NCBI GenBank assembly: GCA_944474755.1
Contig: OX104112.1
Location: 83,031,756-83,095,755, forward strand
Source: Limnoperna fortunei
Lineage: Eukaryota > Mollusca > Bivalvia > Mytilida > Modiolidae
Length of the DNA stretch: 64,000 nucleotides
Direction: 5' to 3'
Shown: piece by piece, positions 27,401 through 39,400 of the stretch
How the letters are laid out: the number at the start of each line of letters is the position of its first letter
Numbering within the stretch: the first letter of the stretch is position 1
The notes under the pieces: model-generated
Database searches by the model: none
Seen by the model: only the letters and a program-made list of their open reading frames with translations
What the model was told of the DNA's origin: nothing
Position numbers and translations under genes: made by a program

Positions 27401-30400
27401 TTTGGATTAGGGCAATTCCTCTGTAACCATGCATGGAAGGATGACAGTATTTGGTATATAGTTTTAGCTTTTGAGTAGTGTGTCAACAGATTTGGTTCTA
27501 TATTTAAAAGTTTTTGAAAGGGTAAAAACCTTTCACTGAACACAAAATAGAATGGTTGCAAGCAGAAAGCCAGGTATCAGTGTGTTACCAAACACAGCTG
27601 AACATGAAAATTATCATATATTTCCTAAAACCACAGATTACAGATTGATAATGAAAACTTATTTATAGCTTCATATGCAGTCCAGTTTGCTGAGTTAAAT
27701 AAATTTCACTTAATAGTACATAATCTTCATAGCAATTTTATTTTATAACTGCACAAATTTGATTTGTCCTGTATTTGTTGTAACAACTTTTTTCCTTTTT
27801 TTAGGTAATGTTAAGATGATGAGCTTCATGAGTTGGAATGACCTATTAAGTACATGTATAACAAAGGTAAAACTGACCATAGTTTGGAAGTTTCTACAGA
27901 ACTCTGAAAATGAAGTTGAACCTTAAGGAAGCTTTTTGTATGCTCTATATTATAAGCTTTAAATTATTTTTACAGCTTTTTGGAGATGTCCCACCAACAA
28001 AATTGGAGGATATATATAATATATTTGGTTTGTTAGTGCAGCATTTTGTTCATCTGTATATCCTCAGGTTAATCTCTGGGATCTCCTTACTGGCAAAATT
28101 TTGTAGGGCTGCAATACTTCACGTCTGAGGGAACTTAAAAATGGTGGTGGTGTTTACCAAAATGTTCCAGGTGGGACATCAGTGTCACAGAGACACATTT
28201 TCTTGTTTTGCTTAAATTTTCTTTTTACAGTGACTGGTTACTACTGTTAAATTTTCAGATTATACATTCTTCTATAATTTTTTGTACAGATGACCCATGT
28301 AAGCTCATCTGTACTCAGTGCATCATCCAATCAAAACGCATCAGACAAAAATGTTGTTTAGTAACAAAACAAAGTTCTTGTTTTAAGCATTCTGATTGGA
28401 TGTTGTAGTCAGTGGAATCCTAAACAATGGAAGTCTATAAGATTTATATTGTGATGTGAAAGTCATTGGTTTATGGAAGATATAGGTACTTTCATGTATG
28501 TCTTTTTGCTCATTAAGACATACAATTTCTATCACTGGTGGAAGATCACCTGGGCTTTCCCAAAAATGTATGTAAGAACCTATTATTCTTAAATCTTTAA
28601 TGAAACCCGTATGTGTAATGGAGATATAGTAAAAAAACAGCTGTAGTGATTATAAATATTAAAGTCTATTTTAAGTAGTTAACAATATATGTATGAATTG
28701 TAACAAGACCGAATTCTAGATTCAAGAAAAAACCATACTTAAAAACACATCATTATCTGGTTTGTTAACCACTTTTAACATTTATTGTGTTTTACAGGAT
28801 GTAAGAGTGTACAAAAATCCTCTGCCCATGGAGTTTCTAAATATGGATGAACAAAGAAGTGGCTTTGGTCAGAACTATGGTTATATTGTTTATAGAAAAA
28901 CTGTACCTAAATTTACTAAACTGACAGTTAAAGGAACTATTAAAGATAGACTACAGGTAAAAATTCATCTGATAAAATAGTCTACAGGTAAAATTCATCT
29001 GATAAAATAGTCTACAGGTATAATTTATCTGATAAGATAGGCTACAGGTTTTATTTACATGATAATATAGCTACAATTAATATTCTGATGTTTTATATAT
29101 ATAGACTACAGGTACTACATTATTGTATAGTTCTATTAAATGGGTGTTTTCATATTTGACCTGTATTATGTCCAAGGGAAGCGGTATTGGGTTGAGCATA
29201 GCTTTATAAATACAGTTATTCGAGGCCGAATACCACTTCCCAAGCCTGTTTTTTTCTGTATTGGACCTGTTTTTCTGCATTTGGCTTGTTCACTAGATCC
29301 ATATTATATGGACAATTTCATGAGTATTTTACACAACTGGTTAATAATAAATTTTATTATATAGTAATATTTTTCCCCCATTGTATTTCATATAGCAATA
29401 AAGTGCAGTATATTTTCATATTTTACACCGAATCTCGGTCTTTTATGTAATTTCCGGGAAAAGTACAGATGTGTTCAGAACATCGGCTTTTATATTTTAC
29501 TGTTGTTTGGTAAACAAACATGGCCGAAAGTGACATACATGATCTGCTGTCAAGGGTTAAATTAGCAGAACCGTTGAACTGAACAAATAGAAGTGAATTC
29601 GATTGTAAATAAAAGTAAATTTTATTGACCAACAAAGGAAAAAATCAAGTGTAAACTGTACAAAACGGGATTTAAATATTGCCTACAAGTGGCTCGTTTC
29701 AAAGCAGGAATTTATGCTAGTTGTAGTACACTCGACTTTCGGCGATGAAAGTTTAATTGTCGCTTTAACAGACGTTAATTTAGCTGAAACACATTGTATT
29801 TTATTATTTAGGAGTCATTTGGTTAGAGCAATAAATGCAAGATATTTTAAAAGTAATTTAGCCTTGGGATCATTGTTTACATTGCCGATTGAAGGGTAAT
29901 CGCCGAATTTCGAGTATGGACGAAATTAGAGTGTGTGGCCATATATTCACAACAATGAGGAGCAACAAATCAAAACACAAAATTGAAAAAAAATCTGTTT
30001 TTATTATATGTAAATCTACATCAAAATCTATATCTAATATTGACCAAGTGACAATATGATAATATTGGACCTAGTAAAATATTACAAAATAGAAAAGATA
30101 ATGAATATAATCACTTAAAAGCACAAAAAAATTATTACTATATAATAAAAGGGTTATTGCATGAATATTGGAAAATATTGTCCCTCGCAAGATGCTATAT
30201 TGCACTTGCAAGCTCATGCAATATAACATTTGCTTGGGACAATATTTCCCAATATTCATGCAATAACCCTATAATATACTACTTTATTCCCCTGATAAGG
30301 ATGGGCTACAGGTAATATTCTTCCTATATAGGTATACAACATTAATATTCATAGTATATGACAAGTAAAAGCTAAAGATAATATTTCTCCTATAGTGATG

Positions 30401-33400
30401 TGCTACAAGTAATATTCCCATGATAAGGATAGACTAGTTAATATTCTCTGGATAGACATGGGCTACAGATAATATTACCCTGATAAACATAGGTAATATT
30501 CTGATCAAGATAGGATAGAGGTAACATTTCCCTGATAAAAATAGGCTATAGGTAGTAGATTTCTGATCAAGATAAGTTGTGGGTAATATAATATTGTTAT
30601 GTAATGATTTTTGTATTGGTAAAAGGCTTGCTGTATTGGCCTGAGGCACAGCCAAAGGACAATACAGCTGGCCTTGGACCAATAACAAGGCCAATACAGA
30701 AATCATCAAGTAATGATACATGTATCTTTATTAATTAATTAGTCCAAATCAATCAGGCAAGTACAGGTTAGTAATAAGCAAATACAGGTCGAATTGAGTC
30801 AATACTGATACTGGACTAGTTAATTCTGTATTGGACTGGTTCAGGTAAATATATCATATTTTGTAGTTTTACTGTTATCTAAGTCAATATTATAGTAGTT
30901 AAATAGTCCCCTGATCAAGTTTGGCTACAAGTAATATTTCTCGGATGTAGATAAACTTCAGGTCAATTCTGATAAATAGTCTGGAGTTAATATTCCCTTG
31001 ATAAAGATAGGCTATATGTTATTTCTACCTAATGAAGATAGATAGTGGGTATTATGCCACTATTGTGAAATTGTAAACATTTTTTTTAATTTATCACAAA
31101 GTTTAATTATACTAATAAGAGAGGGGGCTATATTGCAATCACCTTGTCTGTCTGTTCGGTACAAACTTTTGTAACAGGTCTCTCGGCTTCTACTTAAGGG
31201 GTTGATTTCAAATTTAGTGCACAGCTTTAGCATGAGTTGTACCGTGCCTCCCCTTTCCCGGTCAGTCAGTTATCAACTTCCTGTTTTCCAAGCCGACTTA
31301 GACTGTTTCAAGGGTCAAAATAGGAAAATTTTTTGTAACAGATTTCTTGGCTTCTACTAAAAGGATTGATTTCAAATTGGTGCACAGCTTTACCATGATG
31401 AGTTGTACTGTGCCTCCCCTTTACAGGTCAGTCAGTTATCTACTTCCTGTTTTCAGAGCCAAAAAAATGGTCAAGTTTGGGTATACTTAGCACGACTTAG
31501 TGCTGGTCCATGTTAAATAAAACTTTGCATTGAGTGAATTAATAAAATTTGGATTGTATATTACAGTTGAGTAATCTTATTAATTGCATCAATAGAACGA
31601 AGGAATTGTACAATTCCAAACCAAATTATACAGTAAAAACATTCTCCTCAATGACAATCAACCAATTGAATTTGTAACACACATTTCATTATTCTATTCA
31701 ATATTACAGTTGATTCTGGATAGCAATAGAGACAGTACAGTGTTAGACTGGAACTCACTGGATTACACAATAGATGTATCTTCACATAGCATGATGGAGG
31801 CAAATGTAAGTAGGGATTAAGATTTTACTGTCCAGATATCACCAATCATCAAGTCCTGATTACTGTTTGATCAAGTGAAATTCTCCCATGTCTGTGTTAT
31901 TACATATGCTATATTGTTAATATAGGTATCACTCCATACAGGCTGTCTAGATTTCCATACAAGGTGTCTATTTAATTTACTGGTTCTCATTTAAACTTGA
32001 TTTATTTCCAAACACTTTTTGATTAATAAGTAAACATTCTTGTGTTGGCACACATTTTTTTTCTGGAGTTGGTAATTAAAACATATCCATACTTATCTTG
32101 GGAAATTTCAGCAATGTGAGTTTCTTTGCAATTCCTGGCACTTTGTACCTCATCTTTGAAACAAGCACTTCTTTTCAAATAAAATCTTATTCTGATATGA
32201 ATTATTCTTGAATTATCACTATGTTTAATTATTAAAAGAAAATAATTAACCAAAAATTATCACAATATAATTATACAGGAACTGTTGCAACATACATAGT
32301 AACACAATGGGTGTTTATGTATTGGTTTTCCATTTAGGATCTTCTGTAAAAACATGGTTTTTGCTACACGTGTCTTATAATACAGACTTATATGTGTTAC
32401 CACATAAGCTTTACATAAATATTAATGTATGATTTTGTCAAGTTTATTGCATCTCAACCATCTTTCATACATACATCATTTTAATGGTACCTTTATTCTG
32501 ACATCATTAAAATCTTATCAGAAGAGAAACGTTGATATATTTTATTGCAGTTGGTTTAATAGACTTTTTCAGCACTTCAAAAATTAGAGAAACTTAGATT
32601 TATCGAAAAGAACATTTGGAAAAAATGTTTGTTTACTTTAATGTTGTGTAATCTCCACTTTACAGTACATTTATATTGTAGATTAATCACACACTTGACC
32701 TTTTGGTTGAAAACCTTGGACGAGTGAATTATGTTGCAAAAGGATCAGATGAAATGAATCAACAGAGAAAAGGTACATTGTACATCAACTTAGATAGATG
32801 CTTAAGTGTAGTATAGTATTGATTGTTATTTGTCATTAATAAACTATTTTTACTTTGTATTGAGAAGACCTAATTATTAATCCACATGATGTAAAAAAAA
32901 TATCTTACACAGAAATTACTGCAGATATACATCCTCTATTTGTGTAATATGCATAATTTGTTCAGGTATGTGTTATCCATCATTACAATTTATGTCAGCT
33001 TACAGTTATTTGCACTGGATTGGCAGTTCTGGTTATGTTATCCTGCTCTTGGTTGATGGTTCAATGTAGATATGCCAGCTCGTGGTTGATAGTTCAATGT
33101 AGATATGCCTGCTCGTGGTTGATAGCTCAATGTAGATATGCCTGCTCGTGGTTGATGGTTCATTATATATATAGTTCAATGTAGATATGCCTGCTCATGG
33201 TTGATTGTTCAATGTAGATATGCCTGCGCATGGTTGAAAGTTCATTGTAGATATGCCTGCTCGTGGTTGATGGTTCTTTTAGATATTCCTGCTCGTGGTT
33301 GATGGTTCATTATAGATATTCCTGCTCATGGTTGATAGTTCAATGTAGATATGCCTGCTCGTGGTTGATAGTTCAATGTAGATATGCCTGCTCGTGGTTG

Positions 33401-36400
33401 ATGGTTCATTGTAGATATTCCTGCTCGTGGTTGATGGTTCATTATAGATATTCCTGCTCTTGGTTGATAGTTCAATGTAGATATGCCTGCTCGTGGTTGA
33501 TGGTTCATTAAAGATATTCCTGCTCATGGTTGATAGTTCAATGTAGATATGCTTGCTTGTGGTTGATAGTTCGATGTAGATATGCCTGCTCGTGGTTGAT
33601 AGTTCAATGTAGATATGCCTGCTCATGGTTGATGGTTCATTGTAGATATTCCTGCTCGTGGTTGATGGTTCATAATAGATATTCCTGCTCTTGGTTGATA
33701 GTTTAATGTAGATATGCCTGTTCTTGGTTGATGGTTCATTATAGATACAGTGTACCCTCGGTATATTGCCCCCCATTAAACCGCCAACCTCGAATATCGC
33801 CACGATTTTCTATGGTCCCGTTTTTTAACCATTAAAATTCCCCCGTTGTAATGCCACCCTCGCATATCGCCATCCGCCACAAGTTTTTATTTGCAGAAGT
33901 CCTTTATTCAATAAAATTTCCCCCGTTTCTACTGCCAAACGCATACATTACTCATAATTATTTTGAATTATTGGTGTGTAAACATGGTCACGTTTTCTAA
34001 GCTTAATCCCCCGATTAGAAAATCAATAAATCAATTAACATAATTGTTGTGTAAACAGCGGATTAGTGGTCATTTGATGAACTAATTTGAAGATAATCGT
34101 GCTAATTTAATACGGTAACAACCATTCAGTAGTAAGAATCCAGTGATTACATATACGACTTTACCAAGATGCAACACACCATTTTCGATATTCTCAGTGC
34201 TTTTCATGTAGTAACCATAATTGAACAGAGACACGAATGTCAATAAACCCATAACGCACAGCTGGTTATTAAAAACGTCAATAATTATCATCATGTATCA
34301 ATAATGATCGATCTTAATCACGAAACAGATAAAAACGTATATGCAACTGGAGTGATTCACTCCCGCTCTGCTAAATTACGTGTAATGGAACTAAATTCGT
34401 ACCTTCGCCAAAAAAGCGAGTGTACGATTATTCGTTCTATAGGCCGTCAGGAAGCTCTTTGAAAAATGCAAAATTGCTCCCCACATGACATATTTAATGT
34501 AGACCAAACTGGGCTTTACACATATTCAACTTTACTGATACAAAAGTCTGAAATAGTCCTCCCTCTTTATACCGCCACCCTCTTATAATGCCAAAAATAT
34601 GCCAAGTCCAAAAGGTGGCATTATAACGAGGGAGCACTGTATTCCTGCTCTTGGTTGATAGTTCAATGTAGATATGCCTGCTCGTGGTTGATAGTTCAAT
34701 GTAGATATGCCTGCTTGTGGTTGATGTTTCATTGCAGTGGCAGATCCAGGGTGGGGGGGGGGGTTCCAGGGGGTCCGGACCCCGCTTTCGTTTTGACAAG
34801 CATGAGGTCTGGACCCCTACTTTTGTGTTGGCAGTTTTATAAATGTTTATTTTTCGACGGCTTAGAAGTTATAACTAATCGTAAATCATGTGAACTTGTC
34901 TTTTTAACTATTCCAAGTAGACCACCACGGTCTATGTTAATCCGTATTTGTTTTCGTGGCCATAGCGTTGATGGATATATTTACAAAGTTTCACACAATT
35001 TAGGATTAAAAAAAAGCCTTCTTTTTTTTGTTTTAGCATAACAAAATGACATTTTAACAGACATGTTTAAGGTGTCAGGAAATCGTCAGAATGCAGGATT
35101 TTACACCATTTCGTTCAGACCCCCTGCCGTAATACGACCTCTGCGAGGTCGGCATGGTGGCCTTCGGCCACCATGACATATTTGGACCCCCCCTTTCATT
35201 TGAGGCTGCATCCGCCCCTGCATTGTAGATATTCCTGCTCGTGGTTGATGGTTCATTATAGATATTCCTGCTCTTGGTTGATAGTTCAATGTAGATATGC
35301 CTGCTCGTGGTTGATGGTTCATTATAGATATTCCTGCTCATGGTTGATAGTTCAGTGTAGATATGCCTGCTCGTGGTTGATAGTTCAATGTAGATATGCC
35401 TGCTCGTGGTTGATAGTTCAATCTAGATATGCCTGCTGGTGGTTGATGGTTCATTGTAGATATTCCTGCTCTTAGTTGATAGTTCAATGTAGATATGCCT
35501 GCTCGTGGTTGATGGTTCATTATATATATTCCTGCTCTTAGGTGATAGTTCAATGTAGATATGCCTGCTCGTGGTTAATGGTTCATTATAGATATTCCTG
35601 CTCTTAGTTGATAGTTCAATGTAGATATGCCTGCTCGTGGTTGATGGTTCATTATATATATTCCTGCTCATGGTTGATAGTTCAATGTAGATATGCCTGC
35701 TCATGATTGATGGTTCATTATAGATATTCCTGCTCATGGTTGATAGTTCAATGTAGATATGCCTGCTCATGGTTAATGGTTCATTATAGATATTCCTGCT
35801 CATGGTTGATAGTTCAATGTAAATATTCCTGCTCATGGTTGATAGATCAATGTAGATATGCCTGCTCATGGTTGATGGTTCATTATAGATATTCCTGCTC
35901 ATGGTTGATAGTTCAATGTAGATATTCCTGCTTGTGGTTGATAGTTCATAGTAGACATTCCTGCTCGTGGTTGATGGTTCATTGTAGATATTCCTGCTCT
36001 AGTTTGGCAAATAAATCCTGCTCATGATTGGCTATTCTTTCTGGGTACATGTGTTCCTGTTTAGGGTTAGCATTTCTGAGTATTTAAGGTAAGTTATTCT
36101 AATTGTATATTCCTGCTCATAGTTGCTAGTTCTGTCTGTGTTTTGCTGCTTTGGTTTTCTAATTCCATCTGGATATTCCAATTTAATGTAGGGAGTTCTG
36201 TCGGATATTCCTGCTTGACCTATTGACTTCAAACTTTAAAGTTATATAGATCATGATAAATAGGAGTACAATCCATTATTTTACCTATGTCAATTGTTAA
36301 GCTATCTCCTGTAGTCCAGAAAAAAACCTGAAACCTGCTGGATGGGTTTCACTTCAGACTTTGTATATACCGGGTAGTACCTGGTGATGAGGAGAATTGC

Positions 36401-39400
36401 AGTTTACAGGAACCATTACTCTACCTTTTGTAATTTTTTTAGTTATCTCCCATGGTTTATTTTTCTTCTCCATCAAGCCTTCCATCCATTTTGTCATAGT
36501 TTTTTATGAAGCATATCTCCAAAACTGTCTGGTATTTTGACTTCATACATGGAGGTTGGATAAATCATGATAAGTAGGAGTGCTGGTGACAAGAATTATA
36601 ACTCTACTTACATTAGTTGTTGAGTTTTCTCCCTCAGTTTGTTTATTTTTTTTCTGCACAGGAAAAATAACTTAAAGCCTTCTTCATTGATTCACTTTAA
36701 ACTTAGTGTATAGGTTTGTTTTTGTGTATTATTTACTTAAAAATCAGTTAGCTTATTCAAAAAATAAAACATTATTGAAAATCACATCGTAATATATTAC
36801 AATAAGTATGTTATAAAATTATAGCCTTTAAATCAGATCAATATGAAAAAATATTGACATGAAAACATATCAATTGACAACGAAGTTGGACTTCGATATG
36901 ATATCTCTTGTCGATATTTTTCATATCGACCATATTTTAAGGCTACAATTGGTATATTATTGATATTTTTATGCACATCTGTAAATAATAGTATTGTAAA
37001 GGAATAAGGCTATTTGTTTCTTTTGATTTGTTACTGTTTTAATGGTTTGTTGTGTCGTGTACAAAAATTTCACATTTCCTTTCAATTTCACTTGAAATAA
37101 TGAAAACTTTCAATTGAAAAGATATATTATTACATAAACAATCAACATATTAAAATTTTTGAAATTTTTCAGAATGTACATACGTTCCTTACTTTCAAAT
37201 TGGAAATAGACTGAAGACAATTCTGATTGGCTTTTTAAAGGGGAATTCGTAATTATTTAGAGAAATTTTAAAATAGCTGTGCAATATCATGTTTTCTAAA
37301 TATAACCCATGCAACTTCACTTTTCTATCAGCTGTTTTCAAAGAACCTTTCGAAATAAATCATGTCATGTGACATGGTTTACACAAATCAAATTTGTCAA
37401 AAAAATATCAAATAATAATATTGTGATATATAGCCCACCCATATAGAATAGTTGAATGCACCGTACTGCTTCTTTATTATTAATAGTGTACATCAGTGAG
37501 CATCTTTGATATTTAGTGTCCACACTTAATTTATTCATGATTTTACATGATGAAATGCAAGTACTTGCACAAACTACAGGCCTGATTGTCTAAGTAGCCC
37601 CGGGTAGATGGTGTGTCAGCATTGGGATTTCAAATGTTAGTATGTTATTATACAAGTAGTGCTTGACTCCAATGTCAGTACCTTAGTGGGTTCTCTGACA
37701 GCGATGATACCAAAACTGAAAGATTGACTGAAAATAGAGTAAAACTCATTAAAACTTATTAGGGACCACTGAGTTTATTATGAGTATTTAGATTATGTTA
37801 TATATAATATTTACAGGTATAGTTGGACAAATATTGTTGGATGATATACCAGTGGAGAATTGGACTATATATCCACTATCATTTAATAATCGGTTTTACA
37901 ATAAGTAAGTACAGTCATAAAAAATTATGTCAGGAAGTTATTAGAATTATGTGAATTTATTATCTTTCAAAAATAAACAAAATTAGCACGTTTGTTCATT
38001 ATGCCAGTTTTAAATATATATCGTAAAACAGCAGTGGTTTTGTAAATTAAAGTCTTAGGGAGGTCATTATCTGCTACGAGTAGAAATCATTGTTTTTTGT
38101 TGACAAAAATTATACTTGTTCTGATGGTTTTTTTTATTTGAAATTAATTTATAGTTTTTTTCTTTTCACATAGATTTCGAGTCAATGTCAAATATCAGCC
38201 TCTTTCATCTCTTGCCAAGCCACCATGTTTGTTCAAAACAGATCTGGTTATAGAGGGACTACCTAAGGATACATTTTTAAAAATGACGGTATACTGTTAC
38301 TACAATTGTTTATGTTGATTTTTAATGAGGATGATGGATTGACTATATTTTCTCTTATACAAGGATAGTTCTCTAAATTTCAAACACAATTTTATTTGTA
38401 AAATATATACTCTTAATGCTGCAGATTTGAAAATGTTTCAAACACTTTCATGGAAATAATTGAGTTGACTCACACTAACTTTGAAAATGTCTTCAGGTGC
38501 TCAAACTACATAAATTGCTTGATAACAAAATAATTCAACCATATTTATTTTAAACAGGGTTGGGGTAAAGGAACAGTATTTATAAATGGATACCATTTAG
38601 GAAGATACTGGGCTACTGGTCCTCAAAAAACACTTTTTGTACCAGGATCATACTTAAAAGACAAGAATACGGTAAAGTATTTAATGAAATGTTTTTGTCC
38701 AAAATGTTTATGAACAAAATTTCCTGAAACTTCACAGTAAGATTGCACACATTGAAGTTGTGTATCTGCTTTTATGGAATTATTAGAGGAATATTTTTCC
38801 ATTTTTCATGTCTTGTGAACTAAGTAATTGTTTAATATATTTTACCAAATAGAGTATAAGTTTCAGGTAATCAACTAAAGATTTCAACACAAATCCTTAA
38901 AACTTCACAAAACAACTGCAAACATACAGAAGTTGTGCATCTGATCTCATGACATTGTTCAAGGAATGTTTTCGGATTTTATAGATATGGGAACAGTCAT
39001 TTTCAGCAAAATTTATAGAATATGGCACATTTGTCTCATCAACTTTACCTACATTTCTGACATATACCCCAAACTCTTCAAACAAACGGTAAACCAATAC
39101 CCATTTATTAAGTTACTTGGCATTTAGGACTAATGTGATGTTTAATTGAACTTTCCTAAAAAGTTTGATAAAACTTGATTACCAGGGTGTATTATACCAT
39201 GAAGGTTCACAAATAATTATTCATTTGTTTCAAGAAAAGTGAAAAAGCATCAACTAAATTGTACTAATTGATTTCATTTAAAATGTAACATCATAAAATG
39301 TTAATACCTCAACACTGCCTGCTAAATGTTAATACCTTAACACTTCCTACTAACTGTTAAATCCTCTGCACTGCCTACTTCTCAATGTTAATACCTCTGC

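Larger units (their letters stand above)
33048..36008 (+). repeat. 33-bp tandem array in intron 14, split by two transposons
   Basis: Alternating unit types: CTCGTGGTTGATAGTTCAAT then GTAGATATGCCTG, and CTCGTGGTTGATGGTTCATT then ATAGATATTCCTG. Both types intermix through about 45 units. Reverse-strand frames read open because 33 is a multiple of 3; these are not genes. Elements at 33748-34639 and 34735-35220 interrupt it. Confidence 0.95.

Noticed and set aside
27976..28128. Possible extra exon reading [18 protein letters not shown] after a TTTTACAG
   Set aside because: Exon 11 joins exon 12 in frame and matches the family without it; no donor in the right phase was found. Could be a relic duplicate of exon 11.
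29714..29899. 61-codon frame [14 protein letters not shown]...
   Set aside because: No recognised domain; lies in intron 12, probably in an unidentified repeat.
33279..35902. Long repetitive open frames on the reverse strand (repeating [15 protein letters not shown] text)
   Set aside because: They are a by-product of a 33-bp tandem array, whose period is a multiple of 3, so frames without stops stay open. The array is broken by transposons and lies inside an intron.
28948..36008. CRISPR-like array
   Set aside because: Units are contiguous tandem repeats without unique spacers, in eukaryotic introns.
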